A stretch of 64,000 bases of DNA. It comes from Oscillospiraceae bacterium. Lineage in GTDB: Bacteria; Bacillota; Clostridia; Oscillospirales; Acutalibacteraceae. Shown piece after piece: positions 17,060 through 23,855 of this stretch. The stretch spans positions 1-64,000 of the forward strand of contig SVPD01000001.1 of the NCBI GenBank assembly GCA_015066045.1. Reading direction: 5' to 3'. The position numbers were made by a program, and so were the translations under genes. The first letter of the stretch is position 1. Every line of letters begins with the position of its first letter. The notes under the pieces were generated by a model. It did not search any database. It saw only the letters and a program-made list of their open reading frames with translations, and was not told the DNA's origin.

Positions 17060-17083
17060 GCGATTTTGCTCAGCGTATTTTCT
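17053..17083. terminator. Bidirectional terminator between pdp and the E2-type gene
   Basis: Perfect 9-base stem ACGCTGAGC (17053-17061) / GCTCAGCGT (17068-17076) with T on the plus side and A-rich sequence before it, serving convergent genes. It overlaps the pdp stop codon. Confidence 0.85.
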
Positions 17084-17088
17084 GATAT

Positions 17089-18066
17089 TTAAGCAGTGAA
17101 ATCTCCGCTCTTTTCTACAGTTTCCAGATGAACTGTCTGTTCTCTTGTCCACGAGTGAATAACCTCGGGATTTTCGAAGATTTCATCGAGTCTTTTAGTG
17201 AAGGGGACTATGTCTCCGAAATCGAGAGCTCTGTGGTCGAAGGCGATGCAGATGGGAAGCACCTTACCGGGAACTACCTCATCCTTGCCGTGACTGTTCT
17301 GCTTTACCACGGGCTTTTTCTGTACGGCACCGATGCCTATGGCGCATACCTGAGGCGGTATGATTTCCAGAAGTGCCACTGCACCTCTCTGTCCGAGATC
17401 AAGTGAGCCGATGTTTGAGATGGTTATGGTGCCCTGCTCGATATCCTTGTCTCCGAGTCTCTCTGTTTCAGGGATGGAGTGATAGTCTCTTTTTGCCTTT
17501 CCCTTGAGAGTCTTTATTCTGTGCTTGCCCGTTTTGGCACCGAGAATACGGAGGAAGGCCTCGATAAGCTTACCTTCCTTTATTGTTTTGAGAGTTCTGT
17601 TAAAGGATACGCTGTAAAGTGCTTCGTTAAGGTCAGATTGCTCTGCTCTTCTGCGAAGGTCCTTTATATATGCAGTCATTTCATCCAGATCTTTTTTATC
17701 GAAATCACGGCAGTTGGTGGTCATCATTTCACCCGAGGGGAGAACGGTAGCCATCGAAATGTTTATGTTTTCATAGGTTTTTACGGTGCCTCTGACTAAT
17801 GCAGAGTTATATTCTATATGTGAATTCATGACAGGAGCCGCCTTGATGCCCTCTGTGATTGCTTTTACCATAAGGGTGTTGAAGGTGATTTTTTCGTCTG
17901 CGCTTCTGCCGAGATTAATCTTTTTATATTCATCAAAGAAACGGCTTACTTCGGGCTCATAAATGAAAGTTACGTGCGGGATGTTTTTCCAGGATTCTTC
18001 TGTCATAGCGGCTACCATTTTTCTCTGTATGCCGAAATGCTCTTCTTTTACAAGTCTTTTGTTCAT
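17089..18066 (-). CDS. Orphan 2-oxoacid dehydrogenase E2-type acyltransferase
   Basis: A 325-residue stand-alone catalytic domain of the dihydrolipoamide acyltransferase/chloramphenicol acetyltransferase fold. The N-terminus (IQRKMVAAMTEESWKNIPHVTF) matches the start of that domain. No lipoyl or subunit-binding domain precedes it. The catalytic motif near the C-terminus is DHRALDFGD (277-285) where the family has DHRxxDG, so one residue separates the Asp and Gly. TISNIGSLDLGQRGA corresponds to the conserved TISNLG stretch. The start is the ATG at 18066 with AAAGAGG upstream. No E1 or E3 gene is present, so the acyl donor is unlikely to be a normal dehydrogenase complex; CoA esters are possible. 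Confidence 0.85.
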   Translation of the reverse strand: MNKRLVKEEHFGIQRKMVAAMTEESWKNIPHVTFIYEPEVSRFFDEYKKINLGRSADEKITFNTLMVKAITEGIKAAPVMNSHIEYNSALVRGTVKTYENINISMATVLPSGEMMTTNCRDFDKKDLDEMTAYIKDLRRRAEQSDLNEALYSVSFNRTLKTIKEGKLIEAFLRILGAKTGKHRIKTLKGKAKRDYHSIPETERLGDKDIEQGTITISNIGSLDLGQRGAVALLEIIPPQVCAIGIGAVQKKPVVKQNSHGKDEVVPGKVLPICIAFDHRALDFGDIVPFTKRLDEIFENPEVIHSWTREQTVHLETVEKSGDFTA

Positions 18067-18167
18067 TTTAATACCTCTTTTCTTTTGATTGAAACTGATA
18101 AACAATTCCCAAGTGATTTATCAATTTTTACCACATTTTACAGTAGTGTTTTGAGCATAACGCTATA

Positions 18168-18191
18168 ATTATATTAACAAACTGTAAATAT
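18168..18191 (-). promoter_or_regulatory. 24-bp shared promoter-like block, copy 1
   Basis: On the minus strand it reads ATATTTACAGTTTGTT followed by AATATAAT; 23 of 24 bases are identical to 22317-22340. It contains a TATAAT -10-like box and TTTACA only 11 bases upstream of it, too close for a normal -35. It lies 102 bases before the E2-type gene. Confidence 0.45.
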
Positions 18192-18252
18192 TATAAACTA
18201 AATATAAACCGATGTGTAACATTTTTGCAATATTTAGGAGTAAATTAAAAGA

Positions 18253-18283
18253 TAAAAAGGGAGACTGTCCGTCAGCCTCCCTT
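18253..18283 (-). terminator. Intrinsic terminator after the BMP lipoprotein gene
   Basis: On the minus strand: AAGGGAG, unpaired base, CTG, five-base loop, CAG, unpaired base, CTCCCTT and a run of five T, 9 bases past the stop codon. Confidence 0.9.
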
Positions 18284-18291
18284 AAAAGTGC

Positions 18292-19494
18292 TTATATTAT
18301 ATTGAGATTGACATTCGGGAAGCTTTCGTTTTTCAGACCTTTTTCGTAGTCACGGTCTACCTCTACTTCTCCGTTTTTCATATCCCGTAAAAGAGTCTCG
18401 TAATCTTCCACGGTAAAGTTTTCCATTTTCCATGTGGCAGTGGGAAGTGAAACTGCGTCATCCTTGGCACCGAGTGTGGTCTGCACACCGCCGATGTCAT
18501 CCCATGAATCCGAGTAAACCTTTTCGAGCACATATTCCACTGACTCACGTATGCCCTTGGTGGCTGAGGTGATAACCGTGTCAGATTCGCCCGATTGGTC
18601 TATATCTACACCGATAACCGCACCTTCGTTGGCTGATGCAGCCGCAAAAACTGACTGACACATAGCACCGCCGCATACGAAAACTACCTGTGTTCCTTTT
18701 GCATACCAGCCGTTAATCATAGTCTGAAGCTCTGCAGAGGCACCGAAGGATGAGCCGTATTCCCAGCTGAAATTCATATCTACGGTAATATCCTTTTCTT
18801 CGGCAGCATCCTGAGCACCCTGCACATAGCCGTAGCCGAACCGGCAGCAGGCAGCGTTTGTTCCTCCGCCTCCGCCGCTGAAGCCTAATTTTTTGTAGCC
18901 CTCCATAACGGCGGCGTAACCTGCCAGATAGCCTGACTGTTCCTCGTTATAATCGATTGCCGCCACATTTTCCAGAGGCTTACCGTCCTCGTCCTCGAGC
19001 ACCCATCCGTCTATGAAGATAAATTTGGTGTCTGTAAGCTCGCTTGCTGCTCTTTTCAGAGCGGTTCCCTGTAAAAAGCCGGCGCAGACCACTACCCTTG
19101 CCCCTGCATCGGCGGCAGCCTTCATAGCGTCGTATCTGTCTTCGTCTGTGGCACTGTCACCGCCGGCAGGCTGATAATACTTATAGGTTTTACCGTTTTC
19201 GTAGGCGTATTTTTTCAGCCCCTCCCATGTGCCCTGATTAAAGGACTTATCCTTTAACTGTCCCACGTCCGTCACGAAGGCTATTTCGTATTTTCCGTCA
19301 GGGGAAGAAATGTTATCGTTGATTGCATCATAATCGTACTGCTGATTTGTGCTTTCGGTGGTTTCGTTCTCGGGTAAAGAGTCCGTTGGTGAAGCGGAAG
19401 TATTTGTTGTTGCTTCGGGAGCTTTTTCTCCCGTACAGGCGGCAAAGGAAAAGAGAATTACTGCCGCCGTCATAATAGCGATTAACTTTTTCAT
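18292..19494 (-). CDS. nupN: BMP-family nucleoside-binding lipoprotein (NupN-type)
   Basis: Membrane-anchored substrate-binding protein that delivers nucleosides to the NupOPQ transporter. 400 residues: a lipoprotein signal ends at Cys20 (FSFAAC), then comes a Thr/Ser/Glu-rich tether, and from about residue 68 the two-lobed BMP/PnrA fold (KYEIAFVTDVGQLKDKSFNQG, FIDGWVLED, GSFGASAELQTMINGWYAKG). It is encoded apart from its transporter, on the opposite strand beyond the E2-type gene, and directly after ung. The AAAGGAGG ribosome site lies in the arm of a 16-base hairpin (see 19499-19546), which suggests translational or terminator-type control. Confidence 0.92.
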   Translation of the reverse strand: MKKLIAIMTAAVILFSFAACTGEKAPEATTNTSASPTDSLPENETTESTNQQYDYDAINDNISSPDGKYEIAFVTDVGQLKDKSFNQGTWEGLKKYAYENGKTYKYYQPAGGDSATDEDRYDAMKAAADAGARVVVCAGFLQGTALKRAASELTDTKFIFIDGWVLEDEDGKPLENVAAIDYNEEQSGYLAGYAAVMEGYKKLGFSGGGGGTNAACCRFGYGYVQGAQDAAEEKDITVDMNFSWEYGSSFGASAELQTMINGWYAKGTQVVFVCGGAMCQSVFAAASANEGAVIGVDIDQSGESDTVITSATKGIRESVEYVLEKVYSDSWDDIGGVQTTLGAKDDAVSLPTATWKMENFTVEDYETLLRDMKNGEVEVDRDYEKGLKNESFPNVNLNII

Positions 19495-19498
19495 AAAT

Positions 19499-19546
19499 AA
19501 AATCCTCCTTTGAATACTTATAGTATTATCTTCAAAGAAGGATTTT
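19499..19546 (-). promoter_or_regulatory. Leader hairpin burying the BMP gene ribosome site
   Basis: On the minus strand, AAAATCCTTCTTTGAA (19546-19531) pairs with TTCAAAGGAGGATTTT (19514-19499): 16 base pairs, one of them G-U, with a 16-nt loop that can pair further (ATACT/AGTAT). The right arm contains AAGGAGG and ends 4 bases before the ATG. It could stop readthrough from ung, hide the ribosome site, or both. Confidence 0.7.
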
Positions 19547-19566
19547 ATATCATTGTATTGAACTTT

Positions 19567-20235
19567 TTATTCCAGTGACCAGTCTATAGGCTCCAGACCT
19601 GCCTCCTTCAGCAGCTCGTTGCATCTGGAGAAATGTCTGCAGCCGAAAAAGCCGCCATAGGCTGACAGGGGACTGGGGTGAACCGTAATAAGTTTTTTAT
19701 GTATGGGATTGGTGATTTTTTCGCATTTTTTTCTTGCATTTGCGCCCCAGAGAATGAATACTACCGGAGTGTCCTTTTCGTTCAGCTTTTCTATTACTGC
19801 ATCCGTAAACTGCTCCCAGCCCTTATCCTTGTGACTGTTTGCACTTGCCCGTCTGACCGTGAGAACATTATTGAGCATAAGCACACCGCTTTTTGCCCAT
19901 TTTTCCAGATAACCGTCTTTGGCGGGCGGGATGCCCAAGTCTGCTTCCAATTCCTTATATATATTTTTAAGAGAAGGGGGCAGGGGCACTCCCGGCTTTA
20001 CGGAAAAGCACAGACCGTGAGCCTGACCGGGCTCGTGATAGGGATCCTGACCGATTATAACCGCCTTGCAGTCAGCGAAGGAGGTATATCTGAGTGCATT
20101 GAATATATCGTACATATCGGGATAAATCTGATATGAAGAATATTCCTTTTTCAGAAACTGTCTGAGCTGCTTGTAATAAGGCTTTTCCCATTCGTCCTTT
20201 AAGATTTCGTCCCAGTCGTTGCCGAGCTTTACCAT
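19567..20235 (-). CDS. ung: Uracil-DNA glycosylase
   Basis: Removes uracil from DNA to start base-excision repair. The 222-residue family-1 enzyme is of normal length. It has the water-activating motif GQDPYH (62-67, catalytic Asp64), the pyrimidine-contact region LNNVLTVRRASANSH and the DNA-intercalation loop HPSPL (186-190). The ATG lies 4 bases after the glmM stop, with AAAGGA as ribosome site, so it is the third gene of the 22.3-19.6 kb minus-strand unit. Confidence 0.97.
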   Translation of the reverse strand: MVKLGNDWDEILKDEWEKPYYKQLRQFLKKEYSSYQIYPDMYDIFNALRYTSFADCKAVIIGQDPYHEPGQAHGLCFSVKPGVPLPPSLKNIYKELEADLGIPPAKDGYLEKWAKSGVLMLNNVLTVRRASANSHKDKGWEQFTDAVIEKLNEKDTPVVFILWGANARKKCEKITNPIHKKLITVHPSPLSAYGGFFGCRHFSRCNELLKEAGLEPIDWSLE

Positions 20236-20239
20236 ATTA

Positions 20240-21613
20240 TCATTCCTTTACTTCATATCCTTTGCTTCTGATAGTGTCGATTATCGAATAAACACATTCT
20301 TCGCACAGCTCTGTGCTTTTCGCCTCTGCCATAACACGGATGACAGGCTCCGTACCCGATTCTCTGACGAGAATTCTTCCCTCGGTGCCAAGCTTCTTTT
20401 CGGCCCTGCTGACGGCAGATATTACATCCTCGTCTGCTGCGGCGTCCTTTTTATCGGTAACACGGATGTTTACCAGAAGCTGCGGATAAGGGGTAAAGCC
20501 TTCGGTCAGCTCACTGAATTTTTTCTTTGCGGAAAGCATAACCTCCATCATTTTAAGGCTCGTAAGTATTCCGTCGCCCGTGGTGGCATATTTTGAAAAT
20601 ATTATGTGTCCTGACTGTTCGCCGCCGAGCTTGCATCCGTTTTTGGACATATATTCATATACGAAGCGGTCGCCAACGTCTGTTTTGGCATAGTCAATAC
20701 CGAGATTTTCGAAGGCCTTATAAAGACCGAAATTTGACATAACAGTGGTAACCACGGTGTTGTTTGAGAAAAAGCCCTTTTCTTTTATATACTTACCGAA
20801 AATATATAAGATACCGTCACCGTCTACTATGTTGCCTTTTTCGTCCACACACAGACATCTGTCTGCATCTCCGTCGAAGGCAAAGCCTACGTCAAGACCT
20901 TTTTCGACCACCAGCCTCTGAAGGCCTTCTATGTGAGTAGAGCCTGCGTTTCTGTTTATGTTTGTGCCGTCGGGCTCTGCATTTATGACATAGGTGGTGG
21001 CTCCCAGTGCATCGAAAACTGCTTTAGCTATGTTCCAGGAGCTTCCGTTTGCGCAGTCAAGACCTACCTTTATGCCCTTGAAGGAATAGATACCGAGAGA
21101 AATGAGATAACCGATATATCTGTTTCGTCCCGAAACATAGTCTACGGTTTTTCCTATCTTGTCCTTAAGAGCGAAGGGGAGAGGCGTCATTTCAAATTCA
21201 CCGTCTATATATTTTTCGATAATATCGGTGATGCTCTCATCCATTTTTTCGCCCTTGGAATTTATAAGCTTGATACCGTTGTCATAGTAAGGGTTGTGAC
21301 TGGCGGAAATCATTATGCCGCAGTCAAAGGAGTCAATCTTGGTTATATAAGAAACGCAGGGGGTAGTGGTTACGTGGAGCAGATACGCATCTGCACCCGA
21401 GGCTACCAGTCCTCCCACGAGAGCGTATTCAAACATATAGCTCGAGCGTCTGGTATCCTTGCCTATGATTATTCTGGCGGGCTCATCGCCGGCTTCTGTC
21501 TTGGTTTTGGTGTAATACCAGCCTAAAAATCTTCCTATTTTATATGCGTGGTCAGCGGTGAGATTTACGTTTGCTTCACCCCTGAAGCCGTCTGTACCGA
21601 AATATTTACCCAT
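20240..21613 (-). CDS. glmM: Phosphoglucosamine mutase
   Basis: Converts glucosamine-6-phosphate to glucosamine-1-phosphate for peptidoglycan precursors. The 457-residue four-domain alpha-D-phosphohexomutase has the phosphoserine loop MISASHNP (Ser105 as the carried phosphate), the metal loop FDGDADRC (about 245), the sugar loop GGEQSGH (about 330) and the C-terminal phosphate loop RESGTEPVIRV. The GKYFGTDGFRGEAN start is typical of GlmM. It sits 3 bases from the upstream hexapeptide gene, which fits a UDP-GlcNAc supply unit. Confidence 0.95.
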   Translation of the reverse strand: MGKYFGTDGFRGEANVNLTADHAYKIGRFLGWYYTKTKTEAGDEPARIIIGKDTRRSSYMFEYALVGGLVASGADAYLLHVTTTPCVSYITKIDSFDCGIMISASHNPYYDNGIKLINSKGEKMDESITDIIEKYIDGEFEMTPLPFALKDKIGKTVDYVSGRNRYIGYLISLGIYSFKGIKVGLDCANGSSWNIAKAVFDALGATTYVINAEPDGTNINRNAGSTHIEGLQRLVVEKGLDVGFAFDGDADRCLCVDEKGNIVDGDGILYIFGKYIKEKGFFSNNTVVTTVMSNFGLYKAFENLGIDYAKTDVGDRFVYEYMSKNGCKLGGEQSGHIIFSKYATTGDGILTSLKMMEVMLSAKKKFSELTEGFTPYPQLLVNIRVTDKKDAAADEDVISAVSRAEKKLGTEGRILVRESGTEPVIRVMAEAKSTELCEECVYSIIDTIRSKGYEVKE

Positions 21614-21616
21614 AGC

Positions 21617-22276
21617 TTACCTCTTTTCTGTTATATTGTTTTCTTCTTTAAAGATGGAGCTTTCTTTTATCACGCCTCTGACACGGGAGAGGGGATAGAT
21701 GTTTGTGTTTTTGCCTATAACGGTACCGGGATTGAGAACACTGTTACAGCCTACCTCGACACAGTCACCTACCATAGCACCGAATTTTTTCAGCCCTGTT
21801 TCTATTATTTCGTCACCGTTTTTTACTTTAACGGGGGTTTTGTCGGATTTGACATTTGAAGTGACGGCACCTGCACCTAAATGTGCCTTGTAGCCGAGAA
21901 TACTGTCGCCTACATAATTATAGTGCGGTACCTGAACACAGTCAAATATTATCGCATTTTTTACTTCCGTGGAATTACCGATAACGCAGCCTTCGCCGAT
22001 GAGAGCAGAGCCTCTGATAAAGGCGCAGTGTCTGACCTCGGTTTTTCTGCCGATAATGCACGGCGCTCCTATAAAGGCGGTAGGTGCTATGCGCGCCTGC
22101 TTATGAACCCATACCTCCGGGCTTATCTGTGTAAATTCATTTTTATCCAGCTCAGGTCCTGTCTTTTTTATGAAATCGCTTATTCCCTTGAGTGCCTGCC
22201 ACGGGTATTCGTATGAGGCAAGATAGTCAGCGGCAAGAGTATGTCCGAGGGAAAAAAGCTCCTTTGTTTTTATCAT
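21617..22276 (-). CDS. Left-handed beta-helix nucleotidyl/acyltransferase (GlmU-like C-terminal domain)
   Basis: A 219-residue protein. After a roughly 60-residue helical lead it has repeated hexapeptides (IAPTAFIGAPCIIGRKTEV, IRGSALIGEGCVIG, LGAGAVTSNVKSDKTPV, LNPGTVIGKNTNIYPLSRVR) forming a left-handed beta-helix like the acetyltransferase half of GlmU. The uridylyltransferase half is absent. First gene of a unit with glmM, which supports a role in amino-sugar activation; the exact reaction is not shown. The start has AAGGTG. Confidence 0.78.
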   Translation of the reverse strand: MIKTKELFSLGHTLAADYLASYEYPWQALKGISDFIKKTGPELDKNEFTQISPEVWVHKQARIAPTAFIGAPCIIGRKTEVRHCAFIRGSALIGEGCVIGNSTEVKNAIIFDCVQVPHYNYVGDSILGYKAHLGAGAVTSNVKSDKTPVKVKNGDEIIETGLKKFGAMVGDCVEVGCNSVLNPGTVIGKNTNIYPLSRVRGVIKESSIFKEENNITEKR

Positions 22277-22316
22277 AATATCACCTTCTTACTTTATTAT
22301 ACTTTACAATGCAATT

Positions 22317-22340
22317 ATTATATAAACAAACTGTAAATAT
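22317..22340 (-). promoter_or_regulatory. 24-bp shared promoter-like block, copy 2
   Basis: Same block as 18168-18191 with one base changed, 41 bases before the hexapeptide-glmM-ung unit. A better-placed TATAAT (minus strand, about 22305) also lies between it and the gene. The rest of the stretch up to 22491 is AT-rich and I see nothing else in it. Confidence 0.45.
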
Positions 22341-22491
22341 CTATGCTGAATTCTACATCCCGTTTATATATTTTATACAAAAAAGATGGCCGAAAGGAAA
22401 AGAGAACAACAAAATAAAGGAGTCAGAAGAGAGTTGAAACACTAAAAGATTGTGCATATTACATAAAATTATATAAATATGTCTAAAACTA

Positions 22492-22520
22492 TTGACATAT
22501 AAGTGCAAACTGTGTATAAT
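22492..22520 (+). promoter_or_regulatory. Perfect sigma-A promoter of the candidate large RNA
   Basis: TTGACA (22492-22497), 17-base spacer, TATAAT (22515-22520), both boxes fully consensus. No protein gene follows for 760 bases. Confidence 0.88.
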
Positions 22521-22526
22521 GAAGAC

Positions 22527-23112
22527 ACAATCAAACAAAAGATTGAATTCAAAGAAAAGGGGTGTTACCGATGTACTGTTTAATGTAAACTGTACAGTTT
22601 GATAAGAAATCTTGATAAAAATTAAAAATGAATAGGAACCTGATTCAAACAAAGGATTTAATGAATACCTGAAATGAAATAATATAATTTTACAGACAAA
22701 ATCATCGGTTCCTGTATTAATTAAATAAATTTCTTTTCTGCTGAGATTATATGCAGAAAAATTAAAGATATATTATCGGATTGTTCAGTAATTAGCATCT
22801 TAAGGATAATGTGCAGAGGAATATAACCTTAAGACAGGAGAAAAAGCCTATGTGTGAAGAAACATCGGCTTAAGAAAGAAAACATTTATTAAAGTATCTC
22901 TCAGTATTATACATTTTCTATTATTCGGTTTTATGATTTACATAATAAAAGAAAAAAGAGGGATAAGCGAAAGGCGCAGAAGAGCCCTTATCCGAAAGTA
23001 ATTTAATTAAGCTTTGAGTGTGAATAAAGAGATACTTGGTGAGTAAAAAAATTAAATAAAAAGTATTATGAAAATTCAGTCTCCGGCAGGGAAAACCTTG
23101 CCGGAGATTTTT
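22527..23112 (+). ncRNA. Candidate large structured non-coding RNA, about 590 nt
   Basis: The stretch runs from a perfect promoter to a strong terminator and has no credible reading frame with a ribosome site. It contains many potential helices: 22528-32/22541-45, 22573-82/22586-95 (one mismatch), 22634-40/22707-13, 22734-41/22753-60, 22799-805/22827-33 (CTTAAGG/CCTTAAG), 22844-48 with 22850-53 against 22862-65 with 22867-71, 22961-67/22987-93, and a long-range 10-bp helix AAGTATCTCT (22892-22901) / AGAGATACTT (23028-23037). Size and style recall the large ornate bacterial RNAs (OLE, ROOL, GOLLD). I cannot assign it to one of them by eye. Confidence 0.6.
23080..23112 (+). terminator. Intrinsic terminator of the candidate large RNA
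   Basis: Twelve-base stem TCTCCGGCAGGG (23080-23091) / CCTTGCCGGAGA (23096-23107, one G-U), an AAAA loop and five T. Confidence 0.95.
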
Positions 23113-23158
23113 CATATTATTATACCTGTAACGAAAGAATAAATTTATTTTAATTCAC

Positions 23159-23187
23159 TTGAAATATCTTTTATATTGATATATAAT
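23159..23187 (+). promoter_or_regulatory. Sigma-A promoter of queT
   Basis: TTGAAA (23159-23164), 17-base spacer, TATAAT (23182-23187). The transcript would start near 23194, directly before the leader structure. Confidence 0.88.
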
Positions 23188-23200
23188 ACATATTGCATTT

Positions 23201-23272
23201 ATGCGGTCAGTTCGAAACCTTCCTGACCTAAACCGTTAGAGCTTAATCGGTTTAAAACCAAAACTAAAGGAG
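23201..23272 (+). promoter_or_regulatory. Candidate preQ1-type riboswitch in the queT leader
   Basis: Two compact stems, GGTCAG/CTGACC (23205-23210 with 23223-23228) and TAAACCG/CGGTTTA (23229-23235 with 23248-23254), are followed by an A-rich tail AAAACTAAAGGAG that contains the ribosome site. The first loop has CCTT, able to pair with AAGG of the ribosome site, giving an H-type pseudoknot as in preQ1 leaders. queT genes are often controlled by preQ1 riboswitches. The class (I, II or III) is not clear by eye. Confidence 0.55.
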
Positions 23273-23280
23273 TTTTAAAA

Positions 23281-23814
23281 ATGAATATGTCAAAAAAGAT
23301 CCACCGTATTGTTCTGTCGGCGGTAATTGCCGCTCTTTATGTGGCACTGACTTATGTGCAGGAGTTTTTGTTTCCTACCAGTGCTACTATGGCCGTGCAG
23401 TTTCGTGTTTCGGAAGCACTCACGGTTCTGTCTCTTTTCACACCGGCAGCCATTCCCGGTCTGACCGTGGGCTGCTTTATAGCGAATTTCTCTGTGCTCG
23501 GTGCTTTGCCGACAGACATCATTCTCGGCTCTCTGGCGTCCTTTCTGGCCTGTTATTTTATGTACAGATTAAAGGATGCTACCGTAAAGGGCTTTCCTTT
23601 TGCGGCACTGCTTATGCCCGCAGTGTTTAACGGCGTTATCATCGGAGCTGAAATCGAGATTTTCTTTATTGAGGGGCCGTTTAATTTCGTCAGCTTTCTG
23701 ACTCAGGCGGGGCTGGTATCCCTCGGCGAACTGGTCGTGCTTTACTCTCTCGGTGCTGCTCTCGTCAGAGTGATTAAAGGCAGAAGACTCGGTAAATATC
23801 TTAGCGGTGTTTAA
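23281..23814 (+). CDS. queT: QueT-type queuosine-precursor transporter (ECF S component)
   Basis: A 177-residue membrane protein with five to six hydrophobic segments, of the QueT/DUF988 family. These are substrate-binding S components of energy-coupling-factor transporters for queuosine precursors. Family features are the N-terminal RIVLSAVIAALYVALTYV helix, AVQFRVSEALTVL and a conserved acidic segment (IGAEIEIFF). No energising EcfA/EcfT genes lie near; such modules are usually shared and encoded elsewhere. The ATG has AAAGGAG 8 bases upstream, inside the candidate riboswitch tail. Confidence 0.88.
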   Translation: MNMSKKIHRIVLSAVIAALYVALTYVQEFLFPTSATMAVQFRVSEALTVLSLFTPAAIPGLTVGCFIANFSVLGALPTDIILGSLASFLACYFMYRLKDATVKGFPFAALLMPAVFNGVIIGAEIEIFFIEGPFNFVSFLTQAGLVSLGELVVLYSLGAALVRVIKGRRLGKYLSGV

Positions 23815-23855
23815 TTATTTAATTAAAATACAAAAATCCAAGGAGGAAAAAACCA

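Noticed and set aside
22572-22586. ATG-led 5-codon frame after a GGGGTG site in the candidate RNA
   Set aside because: Only five codons, and it lies in an inverted repeat; it could be a leader peptide but nothing downstream needs one.
22353-22652. 99-residue minus-strand frame inside the candidate RNA
   Set aside because: No ribosome site, very high Phe/Ile/Leu/Ser from AT-rich sequence, and it runs against the promoter and terminator found on the plus strand.
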